From the NCBI RefSeq assembly GCF_005081185.1, contig NZ_CP034870.1, positions 52,377-63,239 on the forward strand: a stretch of DNA of 10,863 nucleotides. Reading direction: 5' to 3'. Positions 1-6,767 of this stretch are shown here, one piece after another. Every line of letters starts with the position of its first letter. The first letter of the stretch is position 1. Both the position numbers and the translations under genes were made by a program. Source of the DNA: Buchnera aphidicola (Lipaphis pseudobrassicae). GTDB lineage: Bacteria; Pseudomonadota; Gammaproteobacteria; Enterobacterales; Enterobacteriaceae. Under the pieces are notes generated by a model. That model saw nothing but the letters and a program-made list of their open reading frames with translations. It searched no databases and was not told where the DNA came from.

Positions 1-175
1 TTTTTTTTATTATTATATAAAAATATTACAAATATTTGTCTTTAAGATACAAAACATTTTATTCATAAATAGATAATACATCAATTTTTTAATATTATAG
101 AATATATTCTTGCTTTTAAAATTAAACGTATTATTTTTTTGTAAATAAAAGTTTTTTTAAAGGTTTATCGATTTA
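1..175. other. AT-rich intergenic region upstream of the argC remnant
   Basis: No gene is recognisable on either strand. In E. coli argE is transcribed divergently from this position, but I see no ArgE N-terminus on the minus strand here, so if argE exists it lies outside the window. The region contains a small 7-bp hairpin (21-27 with 31-37), a perfect 12-bp palindrome at 99-110, and AAAGG at 159-163, which is placed like a ribosome binding site for the old argC start. It is presumably the promoter region for the argCBGH unit, but I cannot point to a convincing -35/-10 pair. Confidence 0.5.
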
Positions 176-1172
176 ATATTGAACGTTATAATTATTGATA
201 CTAGTACAGAATTAGTTAATTGTTTTTATTGTTATAAATTTTTTTATATCAAAAAATACTTATTTTAGAAAATATTTTAGATTTAGATAAATTATTTTCA
301 GATATACATCAATAATTTATAAATATTATCAATTTAAGATTTTATGATATTAATAAATCTATATTTATAGAAAAAGATATTAATGCTATTTTTTTAGCAA
401 TAAATCATTATGTTAGCTATTCTTTTTTTCTTCTTTTTGTTTTAATAATTATATTGTATTTGATCTTTCTGTAGCTTTTAGATTAAAAAAAATTTATTAT
501 ATATAAAATATTATAATTTTTTATACAAATATCAGCAAATATTAAAAATATCTGTTTTATGGATTAGTAAAATGCAAAGAAAAAGATATCATTAAGTCAT
601 AATTAATTATAGTACTAGGATATTATGCGACGTGTATTCAATTAGCATTCAAACTTTTTATAGAAGCAGATGATATTCTTTATAAAACCTTTCTATCAGT
701 AATTAATGTTATTATTAATGTTAGTTATACAGATAGAAAAACTAAATTTAATAATGGTTTTTGTGAAGTGAGTTTACATTCATATAATATATTTATACAT
801 CGTTATACTCCTAAAATTCTAGAACATCTAGGTATTCTAATAATTTTCATTTCAAATTTAGGTTCTTTTTCTCGTGGTATTATTACTACTATTACATACA
901 AATTACAATCTAATGTTAAATCAGTTGATATTTATAATATATTTTATAAATTTTATGGAACCAAACTATTAATTCGTTTGTATGATAAATCTTTACCTAA
1001 CATTAAAATAGTTTAAAAACTACTATTTTGTTATATTGGTTTTATTATTAAAAATAATTTTATAGTAATTTTAATCGGCGAAGATAGTTTATTAACAAGT
1101 GTAAATAATAAAACGATGCAATGTTTTAATATTCGTTTTTGTTTTTCTGAAATGGAATCAATTATAGTTTAA
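176..1172 (+). pseudogene. argC: Degraded argC (N-acetyl-gamma-glutamyl-phosphate reductase)
   Basis: Remnant of the NADPH-dependent reductase that converts N-acetylglutamyl phosphate to the semialdehyde, the third step of arginine synthesis. No open frame spans it, but pieces align in order with E. coli ArgC as I recall it: LNVIII..TELVN from 176 (start codon now ATA), SDIHQ near 298, DINAIFLAINH near 376, VFDLSVAFRL at 456, YGLVKCKEK at 558, LIIVLGYYAT at 603, NGFCEVSLHS near 753, LGSFSRGIITTIT near 858, LIRLYDKSLPN near 969 and NIRFCFSEMESIIV up to the stop at 1170-1172. The pieces change frame at least four times, and stops interrupt them at 266-268, 313-315, 600-602 and 1014-1016. The catalytic cysteine of PGCYPT is replaced (LGYYAT, codon 621-623), and HRHxPE reads HRYTPK. 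The longest open piece, 82 codons at 768-1016, is an internal fragment. The final TAA lies 21 bases before argB. I am confident it is a pseudogene. Confidence 0.93.
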
Positions 1173-1177
1173 TTAAT

Positions 1178-1184
1178 GACGAGG
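1178..1184 (+). promoter_or_regulatory. Ribosome binding site of argB
   Basis: GACGAGG ends 9 bases before ATG 1194 and lies inside the open frame that begins at ATG 1176. It supports starting argB at 1194, where the protein begins [10 protein letters not shown] like E. coli ArgB, rather than 1176, which would add six residues that the family lacks. Confidence 0.7.
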
Positions 1185-1193
1185 TATTTTATA

Positions 1194-1967
1194 ATGAATC
1201 CATTAGTTATTAAGTTGGGCGGAGTTCTTTTAGAAAGTGATGATGCTATGAAGCGTTTATTTAAAGCACTTGTTGATTATCAAAAATCTTATAAACGTCA
1301 TATATTAATAGTACATGGTGGAGGTCGTTTAATTGATGAGTTAATGAAAAAACTTAATCTTCCAGTTAAAAAAAAGAATGGTTTACGTATTACTTTATCT
1401 GAACATATAAATTTTATTACGGGCGCTTTAGCTGGAACTGCTAATAAGACTCTACTTGCATGGGCGTTAAAATATCAAATAAATGCTGTTGGATTATGTT
1501 TAGCTGATGGAAAAAGTGTTAATGTAGAAAAATTAGATCAAGATTTAGGACATGTAGGGAAAGCTATTCCAGGATCACCATTATTTTTAAAAAAATTATT
1601 TAAAGAAGATATTTTACCTATTATTAGTTCTATAGGAATAACAAAAGATGGCTTATTAATGAATGTTAACGCTGATTTAGCAGCAACAGCTTTAGCAGCT
1701 ACTTTACAAGCTAATTTAATTTTATTATCTGATATTAGCTCAATATTAGATGGAAAAGGACAACGAATAGCCGAAATTAATAGTGTTCAAGCTAAAAAAT
1801 TAATTGCACAAGGAATTATTACCAATGGTATGATTGTTAAAGTAAATGCTGCGTTAGAAGCAGTTAGTATTTTAAATCGTTCTGTAGATATAGCAAGTTG
1901 GCAAAATGCAAAATCATTAAAGTCATTATTTAACGGTGTTAATATTGGTACTAGAGTATTTTTATAG
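1194..1967 (+). CDS. argB: Acetylglutamate kinase ArgB
   Basis: Phosphorylates N-acetylglutamate with ATP to N-acetylglutamyl phosphate, the second step of arginine synthesis, in the cytoplasm. The 257-residue product matches the E. coli length (258). Family motifs are in place: IKLGG at residues 6-10 with the catalytic lysine (K7), HGGG of the substrate loop, [22 protein letters not shown], the [13 protein letters not shown] stretch around the substrate-binding asparagine, [10 protein letters not shown], and [10 protein letters not shown] with the catalytic lysine near the C-terminus. I see no frameshift or missing active-site residue. The start is set at 1194 by the upstream GACGAGG; the longer start at 1176 is less likely. 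It sits 21 bases after the argC remnant and 46 bases before argG, so it was probably translated from one argCBGH transcript. The oddity is functional: its product has no obvious consumer if argC is dead. Confidence 0.96.
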   Translation: MNPLVIKLGGVLLESDDAMKRLFKALVDYQKSYKRHILIVHGGGRLIDELMKKLNLPVKKKNGLRITLSEHINFITGALAGTANKTLLAWALKYQINAVGLCLADGKSVNVEKLDQDLGHVGKAIPGSPLFLKKLFKEDILPIISSIGITKDGLLMNVNADLAATALAATLQANLILLSDISSILDGKGQRIAEINSVQAKKLIAQGIITNGMIVKVNAALEAVSILNRSVDIASWQNAKSLKSLFNGVNIGTRVFL

Positions 1968-2013
1968 TTGTTTTCGTTATGAAACATTACAAAAAATAGG
2001 TTATAAGAAAATT

Positions 2014-3219
2014 ATGAAAAAACCAAATAAAGTTGTTTTAGCATATTCTGGTGGTTTAGATACTTCAGCCATTATTCCTTGGTTAAAAGAAAATTATGAT
2101 GTAGAAGTGATTGCTTTTGTAGCAGATATAGGACAATCTAAAAAAGATTTAAATGGGATTGAAAAAAAAGCATTAGATTCAGGTGCTTCTAGTTGTCATA
2201 TATTTGATTTAAAAGAAGAATTTATACGAGATTATGTTTATCCAGTTTTGAAAACTGGTGCACTATATGAAGGTAATTACTTATTAGGAACAGCATTAGC
2301 TAGACCTATTATAGCAAAAAAACAAGTAGAATTAGCATTAAACATTAAAGCAGATTCATTATGTCATGGTGCTACTGGAAAAGGAAACGATCAAGTGCGA
2401 TTTGAAATGGCATATGCATCATTAGCACCAAATTTACATGTAATAGCTCCATGGCGTCAATGGAAACTTCATTCAAGGGAATCTTTATTGAGATATTTAC
2501 ATGAAAGAAATATTTCGATACAAGCAACATTAGAAAAAATTTATAGTAAAGATGAAAATGTTTGGCATATTTCAACAGAAGGAGGATTACTTGAAGATCC
2601 TTGGAATCAATCTAATGAAGATTGTTGGAATTGGACTACAAATCCTGAAGATGCTCCAGAAAAACCTGAGTATATTATACTAAAATTAAAAAAAGGATGT
2701 GTAATATCTGTTAATGATCAGCAATTAAAACCATTAAAATGCGTAGAAAAATTAAATGATCTTGGTGCTAAACATGGTATTGGTAGAATTGATATCATCG
2801 AAAATAGATTGATTGGAATCAAATCTCGAGGTTGTTATGAAACTCCAGGAGGAACTATTATTACAACAGCGATAAAAGCTATTGAACAATTAGTTTTAGA
2901 TCGAGAAAGTTTTCGATGGAGAGAAAAAATTGGCTTGGAAATGTCTTCAGTTGTGTATGATGGTCGGTGGTTTTCGCCGATACGAAAATCTTTGCAAGCT
3001 GCTGCTGATGAATTATCTTCTGAAATTAATGGAGAAGTGATGTTAAAATTATATAAAGGTAGTGTCACAGCTGTTCAAAAAAAGTCTCCTAATTCGTTAT
3101 ATTCTTTAGAATATGCTACTTTTGGAAAAGATGAAGTATATAATCAATCTGATGCAGATGGTTTTATTCGCCTGTTTTCACTATCTTCTAGAATACGTGC
3201 AAAAAATAAATTTAAATAG
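2014..3219 (+). CDS. argG: Argininosuccinate synthase ArgG
   Basis: Joins citrulline and aspartate, using ATP, to argininosuccinate, the penultimate step of arginine synthesis. The protein has 401 residues. The N-type ATP pyrophosphatase loop AYSGGLDTS occupies residues 10-18; ADIGQ, then [40 protein letters not shown] and the C-terminal [11 protein letters not shown] follow in family order. This is the common approximately 400-residue bacterial form; E. coli ArgG, as I recall it, is a divergent 447-residue form that differs through much of its length. The start at 2014 puts [14 protein letters not shown] directly at the family N-terminus. The open frame continues back to 1936, but that extension overlaps argB and resembles nothing. 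There is no strong Shine-Dalgarno, only AGG at 1998-2000 and A-rich bases before ATG. It lies between argB and argH, unlike in E. coli, where argG is unlinked to argCBH. Confidence 0.95.
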   Translation: MKKPNKVVLAYSGGLDTSAIIPWLKENYDVEVIAFVADIGQSKKDLNGIEKKALDSGASSCHIFDLKEEFIRDYVYPVLKTGALYEGNYLLGTALARPIIAKKQVELALNIKADSLCHGATGKGNDQVRFEMAYASLAPNLHVIAPWRQWKLHSRESLLRYLHERNISIQATLEKIYSKDENVWHISTEGGLLEDPWNQSNEDCWNWTTNPEDAPEKPEYIILKLKKGCVISVNDQQLKPLKCVEKLNDLGAKHGIGRIDIIENRLIGIKSRGCYETPGGTIITTAIKAIEQLVLDRESFRWREKIGLEMSSVVYDGRWFSPIRKSLQAAADELSSEINGEVMLKLYKGSVTAVQKKSPNSLYSLEYATFGKDEVYNQSDADGFIRLFSLSSRIRAKNKFK

Positions 3220-3284
3220 TTTTATAGTTTTACAACAATTAAAAATTTAATCTTTAATTATTATTTTTTTTACAGAGAAAATAT

Positions 3285-4664
3285 ATGACACTTTGGGGTG
3301 GAAGATTCATTAATGAATCAGATGAATTGTTTAAAAAGTTTAATAAATCTTTGTCTTTTGACTACGTTTTAGCAAAAGAGGATATAACTGCTTCAATCGC
3401 TTGGTCTAAAGCTCTAATGAAGAGCAAGATCCTTAGTAAGGAAGAACAAATTTGCATAGAATCAGCATTGCTTGTCTTATTAGATGAAGCAAAAAAAAAT
3501 ACTCAAAATATTCTTAAGAGTGATTGTGAAGATATTCATAGTTGGGTAGAAGCAAATCTTATTAATAAAATAGGTAAGTTAGGAAAAAAATTACATACTG
3601 GTCGTAGTAGAAATGATCAAATTACAACTGATTTAAAATTATGGTGTAGAAAAAAAATATATATTTTATTAGATAATATTATTGAACTACAAAAATATTT
3701 TATCTTAAATGCTGAATCTAATCATAATATTATTATGCCAGGTTATACTCATTTACAACGTGCTCAACCTATTACTTTTTCCTATTGGTGTTTAGCTTAT
3801 GTAGAGATGTTAAGACGAGATTTTAGTCGTTTAAAAGATGTTTTAAAACGATTAAACAAAAGCCCTTTAGGTTCTGGTGCTTTATCAGGAACAGCATGGA
3901 AAATAAATCGTCAAGAATTAGCTTTATCTATGGGATTTGATTCAGCTACTAATAATGCACTGGATGCTGTTTCTGATCGAGATTATGTTGTTGAGTTATT
4001 ATCATCGGCTTCAATTAGTATGATGCATTTATCACGATTTTCTGAAGATTTAATATTTTTTAATTCTGGAGAAGCTAATTTTATTGAATTATCTGATTCG
4101 ATTACTTCTGGTTCATCTTTAATGCCTCAAAAAAAGAATCCAGATGCTTTAGAATTAATTCGAGCTAAGTGCGGTCGTGTTTACGGTTCTTTAACGGCTA
4201 TTTTAACAGTATTAAAATCTTTACCTTTATCTTATAATAAAGATATGCAAGAAGATAAAGAATATTTATTTGATGCAATCAAAACATGGAATGATTCTTT
4301 ATCTATAGCAATTTTAGTATTAAAAAATATTAAAGTAAAATATAAATCATGTCGAAAATCTGCAGAAAAAGGGTATTCCAATGCAACAGAAATAGCAGAT
4401 TATTTAGTTAAAAAAGGTGTTACTTTTCGTGAAGCGCATAATATATCTGGTCAATTAGTACTTCAAGCAATTACAGAAAAAAAATCTTTAAATGATTTAG
4501 AATTATCTACTTTTAAAAAGTATAGTAATCTTATCGAAGATGATATATATAAAAATATTACTTTAGAAGCATGTCTTGAAAAAAGATTATCTCAAGGTGG
4601 AGTAGCACCATGTCAAGTGTACAAAGAGATTCTAAAAGCAAAAAGAAGATTAAATATCTTTTAA
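3285..4664 (+). CDS. argH: Argininosuccinate lyase ArgH
   Basis: Cleaves argininosuccinate to arginine and fumarate, the last step of arginine synthesis; the family acts as a homotetramer with active sites built from three subunits. The 459-residue protein has the usual family length. It begins MTLWGGRF. The three conserved regions are present: HTGRSRNDQ at 104-112, [11 protein letters not shown] at 152-162 with the conserved histidine H156, and the fumarase/lyase signature [11 protein letters not shown] at 276-286 with the flexible catalytic loop. The C-terminal [12 protein letters not shown] and GGVAP stretches are also typical. The start at 3285 has only a weak AGAGA upstream. It follows argG by 65 bases and is followed by a strong hairpin, so it closes the arginine cluster. 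Nothing suggests decay. A run of nine A at 3491-3499 lies in frame. Confidence 0.97.
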   Translation: MTLWGGRFINESDELFKKFNKSLSFDYVLAKEDITASIAWSKALMKSKILSKEEQICIESALLVLLDEAKKNTQNILKSDCEDIHSWVEANLINKIGKLGKKLHTGRSRNDQITTDLKLWCRKKIYILLDNIIELQKYFILNAESNHNIIMPGYTHLQRAQPITFSYWCLAYVEMLRRDFSRLKDVLKRLNKSPLGSGALSGTAWKINRQELALSMGFDSATNNALDAVSDRDYVVELLSSASISMMHLSRFSEDLIFFNSGEANFIELSDSITSGSSLMPQKKNPDALELIRAKCGRVYGSLTAILTVLKSLPLSYNKDMQEDKEYLFDAIKTWNDSLSIAILVLKNIKVKYKSCRKSAEKGYSNATEIADYLVKKGVTFREAHNISGQLVLQAITEKKSLNDLELSTFKKYSNLIEDDIYKNITLEACLEKRLSQGGVAPCQVYKEILKAKRRLNIF

Positions 4665-4700
4665 TAAAATGATTTAATATAAAAATTTTATATATTTTTA

Positions 4701-4760
4701 ATTGTTAACTTGCATTTAAAATAATTTAAATGCCAAGTTAATAATTTTATAAAAAATAAA
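4701..4760 (+). terminator. Probable terminator after argH
   Basis: A long hairpin lies 36 bases after the argH stop. The left arm 4701-4720 and right arm 4725-4745 pair over about 20 bp, counting one G-U pair, with a single unpaired C at 4733 and an ATAA loop at 4721-4724. A T-rich stretch follows, including seven T from about 4764. It should end the argCBGH transcript before yibN. The stem is nearly all A-T, so its strength in vivo is uncertain, but its length and near-perfect pairing stand out from the surrounding sequence. Confidence 0.7.
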
Positions 4761-4798
4761 AATTTTTTTAATTAATAAAATATAGGATATATCAATTT

Positions 4799-5233
4799 AT
4801 GTATAATCTAGTATTTTTTTTTAACGAGCATTTTATACTTAGTATTTTATGGATTTTTTTTCTTATTGGATCATTTTTTTTAACAATTAAACATATCTCT
4901 TTTAAAGATAAAATTATTGATAATACTCAAGCAATAAAATTAATAAATAAAAAGAATGCAATTATAGTTGATACTCGTTCTAAAGAAGTTTTTCAACAAG
5001 GTCACATTGTTAATTCTATTAATATTCCGCTAAAAAATATTATCTTAGGAAAAATAAAAGAAATAAAAGATTACAAATCTCTTCCAATTATTTTAATATT
5101 AAATGAAATGAATGAATGCAAAAATTGTATGAATGAGCTGTTAAAACATGGATTTAATAATATTTTTTTCTTAAAAAATGGCATATCTCATTGGATATCA
5201 GAAAATTTACCTCTTACTATTAAAAATAAATAA
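4799..5233 (+). CDS. yibN: Membrane-anchored rhodanese-domain protein YibN
   Basis: Small protein with one N-terminal membrane segment (about residues 10-32, FILSILWIFFLIGSFFLTI) followed by a cytoplasmic rhodanese-like domain (about residues 40-140). It is 144 residues long, close to E. coli YibN (143), and aligns along its length: QAIKLINKKNAIIVDTRSKEVFQQGHI matches the rhodanese N-terminal motif, and FFLKNGISHW the C-terminal one. The cysteine aligned with that in the E. coli active-site loop is C107 (NECKNC), with a second cysteine at C110. The enzymatic substrate is unknown; a membrane-linked sulfur-transfer or export role has been considered for the family. The start has AGGA at 4784-4787, 11 bases upstream. 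It is the first gene of a yibN-secB-cysE row; grxC, which follows it in E. coli, is absent. Confidence 0.9.
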   Translation: MYNLVFFFNEHFILSILWIFFLIGSFFLTIKHISFKDKIIDNTQAIKLINKKNAIIVDTRSKEVFQQGHIVNSINIPLKNIILGKIKEIKDYKSLPIILILNEMNECKNCMNELLKHGFNNIFFLKNGISHWISENLPLTIKNK

Positions 5234-5269
5234 TTGAAAAATTAACAAATATTTTATATATCTTGTAAA

Positions 5270-5298
5270 TTGAACGCAGTTTTTTTAATACATATATT
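5270..5298 (+). promoter_or_regulatory. Candidate sigma-70 promoter for secB
   Basis: TTGAAC at 5270-5275 and TATATT at 5293-5298 are separated by 17 bases and lie 27 bases before the secB start. Spacing and position fit a vegetative promoter. In DNA this AT-rich, -10-like hexamers are common by chance, so this rests mainly on the -35 element and the spacing. Confidence 0.35.
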
Positions 5299-5325
5299 AT
5301 TATTAATTTTTTTTGGATATATATT

Positions 5326-5784
5326 ATGTCAGAAAAAAAAAGACAACAAGATATTTTTGAAATTCAACGTATTTATATAAAAGATATTTCTTTTGAAGTT
5401 CCTAATACACCTGATATCTTTTATAAAAATTGGCAACCTACTGTTAAAATAGATCTAAATACTCTTTCAAAAAAAGTCGAAAAAAATATTTTTGAAATTA
5501 TTTTGCAAATAAAAGTTTTAGTAAAAATAAAAGAAGATATAGTATTTTTATGTGATGTAGATCAAGCTGGTATATTTGTTATTCCAAATTTAAATAAAAA
5601 TGAATTAAAGCATTGTTTATGTGCTTATTGTCCAAATATTTTATTTCCTTATGCACGTGAGTGTATTTCTAGTTTAATATCTCGTGCAAGTTTTCCGCAA
5701 CTGCATATTTCTCCTATTAATTTTGATTCTATTTATTTTAATCGTATAAACTTTGATAATACAAACACGAATAAAATTAGTTAG
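5326..5784 (+). CDS. secB: Protein-export chaperone SecB
   Basis: Tetrameric cytoplasmic chaperone that keeps presecretory proteins unfolded and hands them to SecA at the Sec translocon. The protein has 152 residues (E. coli 155) and is collinear with the E. coli protein: FEIQRIYIKDISFEVPN at about residues 11-27, the NWQPTVKIDLNT strand, FLCDVDQAGIF, and the highly conserved AYCPNILFPYAREC then SRASFPQL near residues 104-127. The C-terminal tail is weakly conserved and lacks the acidic end seen in E. coli (here it ends NTNTNKIS), which could alter SecA docking. A run of nine A at 5333-5341 in the fourth to seventh codons is slippage-prone. The start ATG is followed by SEKK, as expected. It lies 92 bases after yibN and 66 before cysE, with grxC and gpsA, its E. 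coli neighbours, missing. Confidence 0.95.
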   Translation: MSEKKRQQDIFEIQRIYIKDISFEVPNTPDIFYKNWQPTVKIDLNTLSKKVEKNIFEIILQIKVLVKIKEDIVFLCDVDQAGIFVIPNLNKNELKHCLCAYCPNILFPYARECISSLISRASFPQLHISPINFDSIYFNRINFDNTNTNKIS

Positions 5785-5815
5785 TTTTTTTATTTAATAA
5801 ATAAAAAATTTTTAT
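5785..5815 (+). terminator. A/T-only hairpin after secB
   Basis: Directly after the secB stop, 5786-5795 can pair with 5799-5808 in a perfect 10-bp stem with a three-base AAT loop, followed by TTTTTATTATT. It has the shape of an intrinsic terminator but contains no G-C pair, so it may be weak, may only trim or stabilise the secB 3' end, or may be chance in this composition. Confidence 0.3.
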
Positions 5816-5838
5816 TATTAAAATAATTGATTTGATTT

Positions 5839-5844
5839 AAGGGA
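5839..5844 (+). promoter_or_regulatory. Ribosome binding site of cysE
   Basis: AAGGGA lies about 6 bases before ATG 5851. It is one of the clearest Shine-Dalgarno matches in the window and fixes the cysE start. Confidence 0.65.
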
Positions 5845-5850
5845 AAAAAT

Positions 5851-6681
5851 ATGTGTATTGTAGAAATATCAAAAATATGGAAGAAAATAATATATGAAGT
5901 TTCTTCTTTATCCGAAAAAGAACCAATTTTATCAAAATTTTATTATAATAATATTTTAAAACATAAAAGTTTAAGTTTTGCTTTAAGTTATATACTATCA
6001 AATAAATTATCTACTAATACTGTTTCTACAAATATACTCCAAAAAATATTTAATGAGATATATTTAGATGATTCTTCTATTTTAAAAGCTGTAGTTCAAG
6101 ATTTAAAGGCAGTGTTAAAGAGAGATCCAGTAATAAACAATTACTTAATTCCATTTTTATATTTGAAAGGATTTCATGCATTACAATCTTATAGATTAAG
6201 TCATTATCTTTGGAATTTAAAAAACACTTCATTATCTATATATTTACAAAGTAGAATATCTACTATTTTTGCAGTTGATATTCATCCAGCTGCATCTATT
6301 GGTTCTGGTATAATGCTTGATCATGCAACTGGTATTGTAATTGGAGAAGGTACAATTGTAGAGGATGATGTCTCGATTTTTCATTCGGTTACTTTAGGAA
6401 GTACAGGTAAAAGTCTTGGAAAAGATAGACATCCTACTATTCGAAAAGGAGTTGTAATAGGATCTGGAGCAAAAGTTTTAGGAAATATCGAAGTTGGAAT
6501 AGGTTCTAAAATAGGAGCTGGTTCTATAGTTTTAAAAAACATCCCTGCATATGTGACAGTTGTTGGAATACCAGCTAAAATTGTTAGTTCATTAAATAGT
6601 GAAAAAAAATATGCTTTTAAAAAAAGCAATTGTAGCACTTTGTCTTTAGAAGATTTTTACTACTATGGAGATGGTATTTAA
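5851..6681 (+). CDS. cysE: Serine O-acetyltransferase CysE
   Basis: Transfers acetyl from acetyl-CoA to L-serine, giving O-acetylserine, the first committed step of cysteine synthesis; the family forms a hexamer of left-handed beta-helix domains. The protein has 276 residues (E. coli 273). The N-terminal helical domain (about 1-140) contains RDPVINNY and LYLKGFHALQSYRLSHYLWN. The hexapeptide-repeat domain follows: VDIHPAASIG with D143, MLDHATGIVIGEG with D157 and the catalytic H158, then TGKSLGKDRHPTIRKGVVIGSGAKVLGNIEVGIGSKIGAGS with one extra residue against E. coli in the loop before DRHP. The C-terminus ends YGDGI, the tail with terminal isoleucine that inserts into O-acetylserine sulfhydrylase in the cysteine synthase complex. 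The start is set by AAGGGA upstream. It ends 86 bases from the convergent rpoD. Confidence 0.97.
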   Translation: MCIVEISKIWKKIIYEVSSLSEKEPILSKFYYNNILKHKSLSFALSYILSNKLSTNTVSTNILQKIFNEIYLDDSSILKAVVQDLKAVLKRDPVINNYLIPFLYLKGFHALQSYRLSHYLWNLKNTSLSIYLQSRISTIFAVDIHPAASIGSGIMLDHATGIVIGEGTIVEDDVSIFHSVTLGSTGKSLGKDRHPTIRKGVVIGSGAKVLGNIEVGIGSKIGAGSIVLKNIPAYVTVVGIPAKIVSSLNSEKKYAFKKSNCSTLSLEDFYYYGDGI

Positions 6682-6689
6682 TTTTTTTA

Positions 6690-6752
6690 TAAAATAAAAA
6701 CTTCTGTTTTTCTTAAAATAACACAAGTTATTCTTTCAGAAGTTTTATTTTA
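6690..6752. terminator. Bidirectional terminator between cysE and rpoD
   Basis: The outer stem pairs CTTCTG (6701-6706) with CAGAAG (6737-6742) and continues through the flanking A and T runs, 6690-6700 with 6743-6752, with one bulged A. Inside the loop a second perfect hairpin pairs AATAAC (6717-6722) with GTTATT (6727-6732) around ACAA. The A tract on the left and T tract on the right of the CTTCTG/CAGAAG core give a T-rich trailer on both strands, as expected for a shared terminator between convergent genes (cysE plus, rpoD minus). Confidence 0.7.
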
Positions 6753-6767
6753 TAGTGTACATTTTTT

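Noticed and set aside
21-37. Small hairpin at 21-37 as a terminator
   Set aside because: Seven A-T pairs and no following T run; expected by chance in this composition.
1-175. Divergent argE at the left edge
   Set aside because: The minus strand has short runs beginning with ATG, for example from 66, but they end quickly and do not resemble the ArgE N-terminus.
768-1016. 82-codon open frame as a separate small gene
   Set aside because: It aligns with the internal and C-terminal part of ArgC and its matching sequence continues in the same frame on both sides; the GTG is the valine of the FCEVSL motif and no ribosome binding site precedes it.
1176-1193. Upstream ATG at 1176 as argB start
   Set aside because: It adds six residues absent from the family and places the GACGAGG ribosome binding site inside the gene; ATG 1194 gives the family N-terminus.
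1787-1987. Antisense open frame opposite argB
   Set aside because: It is a shadow of argB; no recognisable product or ribosome binding site. The same holds for antisense frames at 2372-2575, 2835-3068, 6381-6638 and the plus-strand frames opposite rpoD at 7203-7400 and 7426-7611.
1936-2013. Upstream ATG at 1936 as argG start
   Set aside because: The 26-residue extension overlaps the end of argB and has no similarity to Arg[15 protein letters not shown] at 2014 is the expected N-terminus.
3237-3259. Hairpin in the argG-argH gap
   Set aside because: Seven A-T-only pairs with a nine-base loop are too weak to call, although an eight-T run follows at 3264-3271.
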